Counted from the stretch's first letter, positions 41,964-50,916 are shown. The stretch: DNA of 64,000 nucleotides from Glycomyces sambucus (GCF_900102815.1 NZ_FNGF01000002.1:682001-746000), one strand, 5' to 3'. Notes: a model not told the origin generated them from the sequence alone. Numbers and translations: made by a program.

Positions 41964-41976
41964 GCTCTCCCTGCGG

Positions 41977-43347
41977 TCAAGCCGGTTCGAGCGCCTTGTC
42001 CTTGGGCTGCTCGGGGACGTCGGGGGCCGGTGCGGCCGGTTCGTGGTCGTCGACGAGGGTCGCCTCGTTGAACGGCTCGCTCCCGGCGAAGACGCGGGCG
42101 GCCTGGTCCCGGTCGAACTCCTTGGTCCAGGTGCCGATGAGGACGGTGGCGACGGCGTTCCCGGCGAAGTTGGTGAGCGCGCGGGCCTCGGACATGAAGC
42201 GGTCGATGCCGAGGATGAAGCCGACCCCGTCGACCAGTTCGGGGCGGTGGGACTGGAGGCCGCCGGCGAGGGTCGCGATGCCGGCGCCGCTGACGCCCGC
42301 CGCGCCCTTGGAGGCGATGATCATGAAGACCAGCAGCGAGACCTGCTCGGCGAGGCTGAGCGAGTCGCCCTGGGCGGTGGCGATGAACAGGGTCGCCATC
42401 GTCAGGTAGATCGCGGTGCCGTCGAGGTTGAACGAGTACCCGGTGGGCACGGTGATGCCGACGACCGGCTTGCTCACCCCGAGGTGCTCCATCTTCGCGA
42501 TGAGCCGCGGCAGCGCGGACTCCGAGGACGAGGTGGAGACGATGAGCAGGAACTCCCGGCCGAGGTAGCGCAGCAGCTGGAAGATGTTCACGCGGGCGGC
42601 GAGCCACAGGACGGCGCCGAGGACGCAGCACACGAACAGCAGGCAGGTCGCGTAGAAGCCGAGCATGATGACCGCCAGGCTCTTGAGCGCGTCCCAGCCG
42701 GTCTCGCCGACCACGGCCGCGATGGCGCCGAACGCGCCCACGGGGGCCGCCCACATGATCATGGCGAGGATGCGGAACACGAGCCGCTGGAGGTGCCCGA
42801 TGCCGGTCAGGACCGGCTCCCCCGCTGGGCCCATCTTCTGGAGCGCGAACCCGGCGAGCAGGGCCACCAGGAGCGCCTGGAGCACCGAGCCGGAGGTGAA
42901 CGCGGAGACCATGGTCTCGGGGATGATCCCGAGGAGGAAGTCGACGGTGCCGTGGCTGCCGTCCTCCGACGCCTGCTCCTGCGCGGCCGAGGCGGCCGAC
43001 GGGTCGAGGTCCATGCCCGAGCCCGGGTGCAGGACGTTCCCGACCACGAGGCCGATCGCCAGCGCGAACGTGGACATGAGCAGGAAGTAGCCGAGGGCGA
43101 TGAGCCCGACCTTGCCGACCTTCGCGGCCTTGGCCACCGACCCGATCCCCAGGACGATGGTGCAGAAGATGATCGGGACGATCATCATCTTGATGAGGGC
43201 GACGAAGCCGGTGCCGAGGGGCTTGAGCTGCTTGGCGAACTCGGGGAACGCGAAGCCCACCGCGATGCCGGCGAGGACGGCGACGATGACGGCGAGGTAG
43301 AGGTAGTGGGTGCGGTCGCGCCGCTTCGGGGGCGGAGGCGTGGACAT
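41977..43347 (-). CDS. dctA: C4-dicarboxylate:cation symporter (DctA-like)
   Basis: The 456-residue protein belongs to the DAACS symporters. Diagnostic segments are the serine-rich loop STSSSESALPRLIAKMEHLG, the helix-7 motif GYSFNLDGTAIYLTMATLF and SKGAAGVSGAGIATLA in the re-entrant loop. Eight membrane helices and two re-entrant loops are expected. It most resembles DctA, which takes up succinate, fumarate and malate with H+ or Na+. ATG 43347 has GAGGAG upstream. The divergent sensor pair of the DcuSR/CitAB type supports a C4-dicarboxylate substrate. The C-terminal tail is acidic and Pro-rich. Confidence 0.88.
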   Translation of the reverse strand: MSTPPPPKRRDRTHYLYLAVIVAVLAGIAVGFAFPEFAKQLKPLGTGFVALIKMMIVPIIFCTIVLGIGSVAKAAKVGKVGLIALGYFLLMSTFALAIGLVVGNVLHPGSGMDLDPSAASAAQEQASEDGSHGTVDFLLGIIPETMVSAFTSGSVLQALLVALLAGFALQKMGPAGEPVLTGIGHLQRLVFRILAMIMWAAPVGAFGAIAAVVGETGWDALKSLAVIMLGFYATCLLFVCCVLGAVLWLAARVNIFQLLRYLGREFLLIVSTSSSESALPRLIAKMEHLGVSKPVVGITVPTGYSFNLDGTAIYLTMATLFIATAQGDSLSLAEQVSLLVFMIIASKGAAGVSGAGIATLAGGLQSHRPELVDGVGFILGIDRFMSEARALTNFAGNAVATVLIGTWTKEFDRDQAARVFAGSEPFNEATLVDDHEPAAPAPDVPEQPKDKALEPA

Positions 43348-43379
43348 CGTTGTCTCCTCGTGCAGGGTGAGTTTCCGAA

Positions 43380-43408
43380 AGTATCCAGACACCTGTGAAG
43401 CGAGTCAC
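43380..43408 (-). promoter_or_regulatory. Predicted dctA promoter
   Basis: On the minus strand GTGACT (43408-43403), a 17-base spacer and GATACT (43385-43380) precede the dctA start by about 33 bases. The region upstream, towards the divergent kinase gene, holds GTTCA-N11-TGAAC, a possible activator site. Confidence 0.45.
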
Positions 43409-43455
43409 TATTAAGTTCATTTCGGTCGCGTGAACGGCCCGTGGTGGAATACGGC

Positions 43456-45039
43456 GTGACCAAACCGTGGCCCCTGGCCAGGCAGCTCCTGGTGCTGCAG
43501 CTCGTCCTGGTCGGCCTCATCGTCGGCTCCGGGACGGCGCTCGCGTACGCCGACGCGGGCCGGGCGGTGGACGACAAGGCACGGGACGAGGTGCTCGCGG
43601 TCGCCTCCACGGTGGCCGACTCGCCGAGCGTGACCGCGGCGCTGGGGGCGGCCGATCCGAGCGCGGCGCTCCAGCCGTTCGCCGAGCGGGTCCGCGCGGA
43701 CACGGGGGTCGACTTCATCACGATCATGAGCCCGGACGGGATCCGCTACGCGCACCCGGACCCGGCCCAGATCGGGAACGAGTTCATCGGGAACACCGCG
43801 AAGGCCCTTGCGGGCGAGGCGTTCACGGAGACGTACACCGGGACGCTGGGGCCGTCGATGCGCGCGGTGGTGCCGGTGTTCGGCGCGGGCGGCGGCGTGG
43901 TGGCGCTGGTGGCCGCGGGGATCACCATCGAGGCGATCGCCGACGAGCTGCACGAGCGGCTGGTCCCGCTCGCGGCGGTCGCGGCCGGCGTCCTCGTGGT
44001 CGGGGTGGCCGGGAGCTACCTGGTGAGCGCGCGGCTGGGGCGCCAGACGCGCGGGGTCGCGCCCGCGGAGCTGCGGGACATGTTCGAGTACTACCGGGCG
44101 ATCCTGCACTCGGTCCGCGAGGGACTGGTGCTGGTGGGGCGCGACGGGCGGGTGGCGCTGTGCAACGACGCGGCGCTCGACCTGCTGCGGCTGCCCGACG
44201 ACGTCAAGGGGGTCCCGGTCGCCGAACTGGGCCTCGCCGCGGACCTGGCGGCGGCGCTGACCGCCGCGGGGCCGCGGGTCGACGAGCTGCACCTGACGGA
44301 CACGCGGCTGCTGCTGGTGAACACGATGCCGGTGGCGTCGCGGGGCCGGGCGATGGGGAACGTGGTGACGCTGCGCGACCACACCGACCTCCAGCACCTC
44401 ACCGGGGAGCTGGACTCGGTGCGCGGGTTCGCGGAGTCGCTGCGGTCGCAGGCGCACGAGTCGGCGAACCGGCTGCACGCGGTGATCTCGCTGATCGAGC
44501 TGGGGCGCACCGACCGCGCCGTCGCGCTGGCGACGGCGGAGCTGGAGACGGCGCAGCAGCTCACCGACCGGGTGGTGGGCGCGGTGAGCGAGCCGGTGCT
44601 GGCGGCGCTGCTGCTGGGGAAGCTGAGCGAGGCGAGCGAGCGCGGAGTGGAGCTGGAGCTGACGGCGGACACGGCGATGGACGCCGCGGAGGACGTCGAC
44701 GCGCGGGACCTCATCACGATCCTGGGCAACCTCGTCGACAACGCGCTCGACGCGGCGGTGGAGGGCGCGGCGGCCCGGTCGCCGCGGGTGGAGGTGACGG
44801 TGCGGACCGAGGCCGGGGGGCTGTTCGTGCGGGTCGCGGACTCCGGTCCGGGGGTCGAGGCGGACGCGGACATCTTCCGGCGGGGCTGGTCCACCAAGCC
44901 CGGCGGCGAGGGCCGCGGGCTGGGCCTGGCGCTGGTCGGGCAGGCGGTGCGCCGCAACGGCGGGACCGTCGCGGTCGCGAACGGGGGCGGCGGCGGCGCG
45001 GTGTTCACCGTCCGGCTGCCGATATCGTCGGACCGATGA
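43456..45039 (+). CDS. CitA/DcuS-type sensor histidine kinase
   Basis: The 527-residue kinase has a first membrane helix at about residues 9-30, an extracellular PASTA/sCache-type sensor (residues 31-165; TGVDFITIMSPDGIRYAHPD), a second membrane helix, a cytoplasmic PAS domain (AILHSVREGLVLVGRDGRVA), and a kinase core. The phosphoacceptor is probably the His in LRSQAHESANRLHAV, a CitA/DcuS-type box. The ATPase boxes are ILGNLVDNALDAAV and GRGLGLALVG. GTG 43456 is preferred; GTG 43441 or 43444 would add a few residues. It is divergent from dctA and overlaps the response regulator by four bases. It probably senses C4-dicarboxylates or citrate. Confidence 0.9.
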   Translation: MTKPWPLARQLLVLQLVLVGLIVGSGTALAYADAGRAVDDKARDEVLAVASTVADSPSVTAALGAADPSAALQPFAERVRADTGVDFITIMSPDGIRYAHPDPAQIGNEFIGNTAKALAGEAFTETYTGTLGPSMRAVVPVFGAGGGVVALVAAGITIEAIADELHERLVPLAAVAAGVLVVGVAGSYLVSARLGRQTRGVAPAELRDMFEYYRAILHSVREGLVLVGRDGRVALCNDAALDLLRLPDDVKGVPVAELGLAADLAAALTAAGPRVDELHLTDTRLLLVNTMPVASRGRAMGNVVTLRDHTDLQHLTGELDSVRGFAESLRSQAHESANRLHAVISLIELGRTDRAVALATAELETAQQLTDRVVGAVSEPVLAALLLGKLSEASERGVELELTADTAMDAAEDVDARDLITILGNLVDNALDAAVEGAAARSPRVEVTVRTEAGGLFVRVADSGPGVEADADIFRRGWSTKPGGEGRGLGLALVGQAVRRNGGTVAVANGGGGGAVFTVRLPISSDR

Positions 45040-45713
45040 TCCGCGTACTGGTGGTCGAGGACGACCCGGTGGCCGCCGAGGCCCACCGGGCCTATGTCGA
45101 GCGCGTCGCCGGGTTCGCGGTGGCCGGGGTGGTGCACGCCGGGAACGACGCGATCCGCTTCTGCGCCAAGCATTCGGTGGACCTGGTGCTGCTCGACTTC
45201 TACCTGCCGGACACGCACGGCCTGGCGGTGTGCGCGGCGCTGCGCGCGGCCCGCGCGCCGGTCGACGTCATCGCGGTGACCTCGGCGCGGGACCTCTCGG
45301 AGGTGCGGGCGGCGGTGTCGTCCGGGGTGATGCAGTACCTGCTCAAGCCGTTCACGTTCGCGACCCTGCGCGGGAAGCTGGAGACGTACGCGGCGTGGCG
45401 GGCGCAGGTGGCGCGGCCCGGGGAGGTCGGAGGCCAGGGCGACGTGGACCGGATGCTCGCAGAGCTGCGCACGGCGGGCCCGGGGCCGCTCCCCAAGGGC
45501 CTCAGCGCGTCGACACTCGACTCGATCACGGCGGCGCTCGACGAGGCGACCGAAGGGCTCTCGGCCGCGTCGATCGCCACCGGCCTCGGCATCGCCCGCG
45601 TCACCGCCCGCCGCTACCTCGAATACCTGGCCGAGAACGGCCTCGCGCGGCGCACCCCGGTCTACGGCAGCGTCGGCCGCCCCGAGGTGCACTACACGCC
45701 CGTGCGCCGCTGA
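45036..45713 (+). CDS. CitB/DcuR-type response regulator
   Basis: The 225-residue regulator has a receiver domain with the acidic pair in VVEDDPVAAEAH, the phosphoacceptor Asp in LVLLDFYLPDTHG and the Lys in YLLKPFTF. The C-terminal half has a DcuR/CitB-type helix-turn-helix (LSAASIATGLGIARVTARRY and the wing YGSVGRPEVHY). The ATG overlaps the kinase stop (ATGA). It is presumed to activate the divergent dctA gene. A hairpin terminator follows the stop by a few bases. Confidence 0.92.
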   Translation: MIRVLVVEDDPVAAEAHRAYVERVAGFAVAGVVHAGNDAIRFCAKHSVDLVLLDFYLPDTHGLAVCAALRAARAPVDVIAVTSARDLSEVRAAVSSGVMQYLLKPFTFATLRGKLETYAAWRAQVARPGEVGGQGDVDRMLAELRTAGPGPLPKGLSASTLDSITAALDEATEGLSAASIATGLGIARVTARRYLEYLAENGLARRTPVYGSVGRPEVHYTPVRR

Positions 45714-45716
45714 CGG

Positions 45717-45740
45717 GGCCGGGACCCGAGGGTCCCGGCC
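45717..45740. terminator. Bidirectional hairpin between the response regulator and the mini-ORF/MFS unit
   Basis: GGCCGGGACC (45717-45726) and its complement (45731-45740) form a 10-bp stem with the loop CGAG. It ends the sensor operon on the plus strand and lies 19 bases beyond the stop of the 11-codon ORF on the minus strand. Confidence 0.7.
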
Positions 45741-45759
45741 GCCGCCGCTCGGCATGTGG

Positions 45760-45795
45760 TTACGGCCAGCTGGTGTCCTTGTGGTTGTTCGTCAT
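45760..45795 (-). CDS. 11-codon peptide ORF at the end of the MFS transcript
   Basis: An ORF too short for usual gene callers encodes MTNNHKDTSWP. Its ATG is preceded by GGGAGGAGGAGCC, an excellent ribosome-binding site, and starts 13 bases after the stop of the MFS exporter gene. A hairpin terminator begins 19 bases after its TAA, so it should lie on the same mRNA as the exporter. The peptide is hydrophilic apart from a Trp-Pro end and has no signal sequence. It could be a signalling or ribosomally made, modified peptide exported by the MFS protein, or an accidental ORF. I know of no described family that it matches. Confidence 0.45.
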   Translation of the reverse strand: MTNNHKDTSWP

Positions 45796-45808
45796 GGCTC
45801 CTCCTCCC

Positions 45809-47062
45809 TCAAGTTCGACTCGGTTCTGGACGGTCTTCGGCCGGGGTCGGATCGGTCCGCGTCGCACCGGTTCCGATGAGTCCGAACGCAAGGGCGACGA
45901 CGACGGCGCCGAGCGATCCGGCGGCGCCGCACACCGCGATGGCCGTCGAGGGCGCCAACGCCTCGGCGAGCACGCCGGCGGTCGCCATCCCGAGTCCCTG
46001 GGCGGTCTGGAGGCCCGCGGCGGCGAAGCCGACGGCGCGGGCGCGCATCCCGTCGGGCACCAGCTGCACGAACCTGACCTGCGCGAGGACGAGGTAGCTC
46101 GACGCCAGGCCCGAGAGGGCCCAGAGCAGGACCGTGACCGGGAGTGGCGGCGCGAGGAGCGTGGCGGACAGCGGGAGTCCGGCGGCGAACGCGAGCGGCA
46201 CCGTCAAGCGCCGACGCAGGTCCGCGCCGAGCCGGGCGACCAGCAGCGCGCCGATCACCATGCCCACCACGTCGGCGGCCATGAGCAGGCCGACGGCGGC
46301 CTCGCCCGCGCCGATCTCGGCCGCGTACGGCGCGGCCACCGCCTCGGGGACGACGAACAGCCCGAACGTCCACACCAGTGCGGCCAGTCCCATCAGGCGC
46401 CGGTCCCCCGCCACGAGTTTGATCCCGGCGAGCGCGAACCCCCTTGCGGCCGTAGACGTCCCGTCCGTCTCGGGCAGGTGGGGGCGCAGGCCCAGGCGCA
46501 GAAGCGCGGCCGAGGCGAGGAAGGTGAGCGCGTCGATCGCGAGCACCAGGTGCGGGCTGCCGGTAGCCGCCACGACGACCCCGCCGAGGGCGAACCCGAC
46601 GATCTGCGCGATGCCGTCGGTGGAGCTGCTGATGCTCATGCCGACCTGATAGCGGCCGTCCGGCAGCACTCTGGGGAGGGTCGCGACGCGGGCGGCGGAG
46701 AACAGCGGGTCGGGGCAGGAGGCGGCGACCACGAGGACCGCGAGCAGCGGCAGCGGCACGGCCGGGATCGCCATGAGCCCGATGAGGCCCGCCCGCAGGA
46801 CCTCGACCGTCCACATCACCGTGCGGCGCGAGTACCGGTCCGCGAGGCCGGCCAGGAGCGGGGCGGTGAGCAGCGGGGGCAGATACGTCGAGGCGTACAC
46901 GAGCGCGGTCAGGGCCGCCGACGAGGTGCCGTCGAAGACCAGCAGCGCCAGAGCGACGCGGGCGAACTGGTCGCCGATGCGCGACTGGGTCTGGGCGATC
47001 CAGAGCACCCGGAACTCGCGGACGGAGAACACGTCGCGGAACCTGGCGGCCTGCTCGTTCAT
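45809..47062 (-). CDS. MFS exporter (MFS_3/EntS-like)
   Basis: The 417-residue protein has about twelve helices and the pattern of EntS/MFS_3-type exporters: a short N-terminus FRDVFSVREFRVLWIAQTQS, then SRIGDQFARVALALLVFDGT, and GLADRYSRRTVMWTVEVLRA at the loop between helices 2 and 3. Relatives export siderophores, macrolides and other compounds. ATG 47062 has GAGGAG just upstream; the frame open to 47470 enters the divergent gene and is rejected. It is transcribed away from the STAND regulator at 47208 and is followed by the 11-codon ORF. The substrate is unknown. Confidence 0.85.
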   Translation of the reverse strand: MNEQAARFRDVFSVREFRVLWIAQTQSRIGDQFARVALALLVFDGTSSAALTALVYASTYLPPLLTAPLLAGLADRYSRRTVMWTVEVLRAGLIGLMAIPAVPLPLLAVLVVAASCPDPLFSAARVATLPRVLPDGRYQVGMSISSSTDGIAQIVGFALGGVVVAATGSPHLVLAIDALTFLASAALLRLGLRPHLPETDGTSTAARGFALAGIKLVAGDRRLMGLAALVWTFGLFVVPEAVAAPYAAEIGAGEAAVGLLMAADVVGMVIGALLVARLGADLRRRLTVPLAFAAGLPLSATLLAPPLPVTVLLWALSGLASSYLVLAQVRFVQLVPDGMRARAVGFAAAGLQTAQGLGMATAGVLAEALAPSTAIAVCGAAGSLGAVVVALAFGLIGTGATRTDPTPAEDRPEPSRT

Positions 47063-47207
47063 GCGTCTCCTCTGGATCGTCCCGGTCCGCAGGGGGGAGC
47101 GGACTGCGCCATTGAATCCGATGTGCGCGTTGAGGAGTAGAGTCCATTGAACTTCGTTGAACCCGTGCTCGGCGCACCGGCGCCCACCCTTACGGAGGCA
47201 CCGTTCC

Positions 47208-49727
47208 GTGACCGCGAGTCCGCCCCCCGGCACCGTCGCCAGACTCGCCGCCTGGCTTGCCCTGCACCTCAACGAGACCGGCCGGTCCGTGGCCGAGGTC
47301 GCCCGTGAGCTGGGCGTGGGAGAGGAGACGGTGCGGGCCTGGCTCGCCGGCCGCCGGGCCGGGGACGACGGCGAGTTCGCGCACCTCGACTCCCCAGTGC
47401 GACTCGGCCGGTGGCTGCGGGCCCGCATCGCCGACTCCGGCTGCACCGTCAGGGAAATCGCGGAGTCCACTGAGGATGTCAGCCGGGTGACGATCTACTA
47501 CTGGCTCAAGGGCGAGCACCTCCCCCGGCCTCCGGCCGGAGACGAGCCCGATCGTTTCGACCTGCTCCTGAGCAACCCCCGCCTGGGACTGGACCTGCGC
47601 CAGCGCGTCCAGCTCGACGAGGTCCGACGCCGCCTGACCGGCACCTCCCTCACCGCTCCCCCGCCCTCCGACGACTGGCCGGCCCGCACGCTGCCCGCCG
47701 ACAACCGGGCCTTCACCGGCCGGAACGAGGAGCTGCGCCGCCTCGACCGGCTGCTGCGCGAGCACCACCGCGGCCGGGCCGTCGTCATCTCGGCGCTCAC
47801 CGGCATCGGCGGAGTGGGCAAGACCGCGCTCGCGGTCCACTGGGCCCGCAGCCGGGCCGTGCGGGCGCGGTTCCCCGACGGCTGCCTGTACCTCAACCTC
47901 AACGGCTTCGCCGACGTGCCGCCCACCGACCCGGAGCAGGCGCTGACCAGGCTGCTGGAGCAGCTGGGCGTCGACCCGAAGGGCGTATCCGGCACTCCGG
48001 ACGCACTCGCCGCGCAGTACCGGGAAGCGCTCAAGGGCCGGCGGCTGCTCATCGTCCTCGACAACGCCCACGCCGAGCCGCAGGTCCGCCCGCTCCTGCC
48101 CGACGAACCGGAATGCCTGGTGGTCGTCACCAGCCGCAACCGGCTCGGCGGCCTGCGCGCCACCCATCCGGGCATCGCGGACCTGGCACTGGACACCCTC
48201 ACCGCCGCCGAGGCGGCGTCACTGGTGCGAAGCCTCCTGGGGCGCCCGGTCGCCAAGGGCGCCGGAGACGGCGAGATCGCGGCCTTCGCCGCGGCCTGCG
48301 GTCGCCTGCCCCTCGCGATCCACATCGCCGCGGCTAACTACCTCACGCACCATGTGGACTCGTCCTCGATCGGCGAGTACACCCGCCTGCTGGCAGACGA
48401 CCGGCTCGGCCGCCTGGCCGCAGGTCCGACCGACCCCTCGACCTCGGTCGCCGCGGTCATGGACGCGTCCTACCGGCGCCTCACGGCGCCGGCCCGGCGG
48501 CTGTACCGGCTGCTCGGCCTGCACCCGGGACCGGACGTGTCCGCCGCGCTCGCCGGCAGCCTCGCCGGACTCGACGCCACCGAGGTGCGGTCCGCGCTGC
48601 TGGAGCTGACCCGGGCCAACCTCCTCGCCGAGGACGCCCGGGGCCGGTTCTCCCTCCACGACCTCCTGCGCGACCACGCCGCCGGGATCACGCGGCGCAC
48701 CGACTCCGACGTCGAGCGCCGCAAGGCGATGCGACGACTGCTCGACCACTACGTCCACACCGCGTACCCCGCCGCGCTCTTGCTGCAGCAGAGCATGCAC
48801 GAGCTCGCGGTCCCGCTCGCCGAGCCGAGCCCGGGTGCCGCCCCGGAGACCTTCACCGACCGGGACGCGGCGCTGGCGTGGTTCGACGCGGAGCACCTGG
48901 GGATGACCGCCACCGCGGCCGGCCGGCCCCCCGGCGAGTTCGACGCCCTGGTCTGGCAGGCGGCATGGGCGCTCTACGGGTTCTCCCGCGTCCGCGGCCT
49001 GCTGCGCGACCAGGCCGCGCTCAAGTACGCCGCGCTGGAGGCGGCGGAGCGGATGGGCGAGCCCGCGGCGCAGGCGCATGTGCACCGCATGCTGTCGTGG
49101 AGCGACACCGGGCTCGGCCGGTTCGAGGAGAGCCGCGCGCATCTGGTGCGGGCCCTGGAGCTGTCGGGCCGGGCGGAGGACCCGGTGGGGCAGGCCTCGA
49201 CCTACAGCAGCCTGGCCGGTCTCGCCGGACTGCAGGGACGCTACGCGGAGGCACGCGACCACTCCCGGCGCTTCCTGGAGCTGTTCGAGGCCGCAGGGAG
49301 CCGGATCGGGGTGGCCCGCGGACTGCTCACGCTCGGCTTCTACGAGGCGCAGGTCGGCGAGTACACCGAAGCCCTCGGCCACTGCGAGCAGTCGCTGGAA
49401 GTGTGCCAGGAGCTGGAACCCGGCTTCCGCGACACGCTGGAGGCCGACATCTGGAGCAGTCTCGGGCTCGTCCACGGGAGGCTCGGCGACCACGGGCGGG
49501 CGCGTTCCTTCTACCTCCGCACGCTCGAACGCAACCGGGAGCTCGGCGAGCACCTGAAAGTCGGCGAGACGCTCGCGGCCCTGGGCGACCTCCACCACTC
49601 CGCGGGCGACCGCGACGCCGCCCGCACCGCCTGGCGGGAGGCCCTCGACATCCTCACCGAGCACGAGCACACCACCGCCGCCGAGGTCCGCGCCAATCTC
49701 GCGGCCCTCGACGCCGGACCGGCCTGA
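47208..49727 (+). CDS. STAND (NB-ARC) regulator with two helix-turn-helix motifs and TPR repeats
   Basis: The 839-residue protein begins with two successive helix-turn-helix-like units: VAEVARELGVGEETVRAWLA (residues 28-47) and VREIAESTEDVSRVTIYYWL (residues 81-100). The STAND ATPase follows, with P-loop LTGIGGVGKTAL (K205, T206), Walker B LLIVLDNAHAEP and sensor region CLVVVTSRNRLGG, then a winged helix (SLHDLLRDHAAGITRR). The C-terminal third is TPR repeats (LGRFEESRAHLVRALELSGR, and others). GTG 47208 has GGAGG nine bases before. TPR domains of such regulators often bind small ligands or peptides. The neighbouring exporter and peptide ORF are the likely targets. Confidence 0.87.
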   Translation: MTASPPPGTVARLAAWLALHLNETGRSVAEVARELGVGEETVRAWLAGRRAGDDGEFAHLDSPVRLGRWLRARIADSGCTVREIAESTEDVSRVTIYYWLKGEHLPRPPAGDEPDRFDLLLSNPRLGLDLRQRVQLDEVRRRLTGTSLTAPPPSDDWPARTLPADNRAFTGRNEELRRLDRLLREHHRGRAVVISALTGIGGVGKTALAVHWARSRAVRARFPDGCLYLNLNGFADVPPTDPEQALTRLLEQLGVDPKGVSGTPDALAAQYREALKGRRLLIVLDNAHAEPQVRPLLPDEPECLVVVTSRNRLGGLRATHPGIADLALDTLTAAEAASLVRSLLGRPVAKGAGDGEIAAFAAACGRLPLAIHIAAANYLTHHVDSSSIGEYTRLLADDRLGRLAAGPTDPSTSVAAVMDASYRRLTAPARRLYRLLGLHPGPDVSAALAGSLAGLDATEVRSALLELTRANLLAEDARGRFSLHDLLRDHAAGITRRTDSDVERRKAMRRLLDHYVHTAYPAALLLQQSMHELAVPLAEPSPGAAPETFTDRDAALAWFDAEHLGMTATAAGRPPGEFDALVWQAAWALYGFSRVRGLLRDQAALKYAALEAAERMGEPAAQAHVHRMLSWSDTGLGRFEESRAHLVRALELSGRAEDPVGQASTYSSLAGLAGLQGRYAEARDHSRRFLELFEAAGSRIGVARGLLTLGFYEAQVGEYTEALGHCEQSLEVCQELEPGFRDTLEADIWSSLGLVHGRLGDHGRARSFYLRTLERNRELGEHLKVGETLAALGDLHHSAGDRDAARTAWREALDILTEHEHTTAAEVRANLAALDAGPA

Positions 49728-49742
49728 CGTCCGGACCCGCTC

Positions 49743-49854
49743 GGCGGCGCATCCTTTCGACCGCGCATCCTCTCGAGTGCGCACTCTCTTGACTGCGCAT
49801 TCTCTTGACCAGGGATCCCCTCGACCGCGAATCCCCTTGACCGCGAATCCCCTT
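49743..49854. repeat. Seven 16-bp tandem units upstream of the phosphotransferase
   Basis: Units of exactly 16 bp start at 49743, 49759, 49775, 49791, 49807, 49823 and 49839. The last two are identical (GACCGCGAATCCCCTT). The array fills the gap between the STAND gene and the phosphotransferase start, ending 23 bases before the ATG. It has the same period as the array at 9113-9208 but a different unit. Confidence 0.88.
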
Positions 49855-49877
49855 GACGGTGCCGTGAGGATGGTGGG

Positions 49878-50525
49878 ATGCGACCACTGCGGCACGGGTA
49901 CACGAATCGGACGGTCGGCGACGGCACGACCGTGGTCAAGCGCTATGACGGGCCGGACGCGGCGGCGCGGCTCGATCTGGAGCGGCGCAGGCTCGCCGGG
50001 CTCCAGGGGGCGGTGCCGGTGCCGCCGCTGCTGGGATCGGACGCGGAGTCGGTGACCATGGGCTTCGTCGCGGGGGTGCACGGCCAGGAGCTGATGAAGG
50101 CCGGGCACGCCGCCGGGGTCATGCGGGCCTGCGGCGAGGTGCTGCGGCTGATGCTCGCCGCACCGGCGCCGCCCGGGACCAGCCTGGTGCACGGCGACTT
50201 CGGACCGAACAACGTGCTCGTCGACCCCGAGACGTTCACCGTCACGGCGGTCCTGGACTGGGAGTTCTCCTCTTACGGCGACGCGCTCACCGACCTCGCG
50301 TGGTGCGAGTGGATCGTGCGCACGCACCACGCCGAGGACGTCGGCGCGATCGGGGCGCTCCACGCCGCGTACGGCCTGCCGGTGCCGCCGTGGCCCGAGC
50401 GGCGGGCCGCGATGGTCGAGCGCTGCACCGTCTACCGCGAGTTCAACGAGCGCTGGTCCCCCGGCGGCAGCGGGGTGCGGCGCTGGACGGGCCTGATCGC
50501 GGCGACCTCGGCGTGGGAGGAGTGA
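49878..50525 (+). CDS. Aminoglycoside phosphotransferase-family protein
   Basis: The 215-residue protein is a short member of the APH/choline-kinase fold. The nucleotide-binding lysine is in TTVVKRYDG, the catalytic loop is LVHGDFGPNNVLVD (H105, D107, N112), and the metal-binding Asp is D127 in AVLDWEFSSYGD. All key residues are present, unlike the relative at 6751. The usual length is 260-330 residues, so the N-lobe is reduced. The acceptor substrate is unknown. The start is ATG 49878 after a tandem repeat array. Confidence 0.82.
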   Translation: MRPLRHGYTNRTVGDGTTVVKRYDGPDAAARLDLERRRLAGLQGAVPVPPLLGSDAESVTMGFVAGVHGQELMKAGHAAGVMRACGEVLRLMLAAPAPPGTSLVHGDFGPNNVLVDPETFTVTAVLDWEFSSYGDALTDLAWCEWIVRTHHAEDVGAIGALHAAYGLPVPPWPERRAAMVERCTVYREFNERWSPGGSGVRRWTGLIAATSAWEE

Positions 50526-50607
50526 GCGAGGGGTGCGGTAGGGCCCCGCCGGTCAACCGGATTGCCGCTCGGGCCCGGTTGTCGGTGTTCCGTGGCATCT
50601 TAGGGGC

Positions 50608-50874
50608 ATGTGCCGGAGTATCAAGACCCTGTTCAATTTCGAGCCGCCCGCCACCGAGGAGGAGGTCGCCGCCGCGGCCTTGCAGTACGTGCGCAAGCTC
50701 AGCGGCTCGACCCATCCGTCGAAGGCCAACGAGGAGGCGTTCGACAAGGCCGTCGCCGCGGTCGCCGCGGCCACTCAGGAGCTGCTGGACGCCCTGGTGA
50801 CCACCGCGGCCCCCAAGGACCGCGAAGAGGAGGCGGCCAAGGCGAAGGCGCGGGCCGCCGAGCGGTTCGGCTAG
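50608..50874 (+). CDS. DUF2277-family protein
   Basis: This 88-residue protein is a clear DUF2277 member: it starts MCRSIKTLFNFEPPATEEEV and contains AALQYVRKLSGSTHPSKANE and LVTTAAPKDREEEAAKAKAR. The family is small, soluble and helical, widely distributed, and of unknown function. It is a single gene ending just before a hairpin terminator. Confidence 0.93.
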   Translation: MCRSIKTLFNFEPPATEEEVAAAALQYVRKLSGSTHPSKANEEAFDKAVAAVAAATQELLDALVTTAAPKDREEEAAKAKARAAERFG

Positions 50875-50916
50875 CACCGGCTCCGAGGCGGCCGGTCGCC
50901 CTCCTTCCACTGAGGG

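Noticed and set aside
47062-47470. Long N-terminal extension of the MFS exporter
   Set aside because: It enters the divergent STAND gene and its residues are not transporter-like; ATG 47062 has a strong ribosome-binding site.
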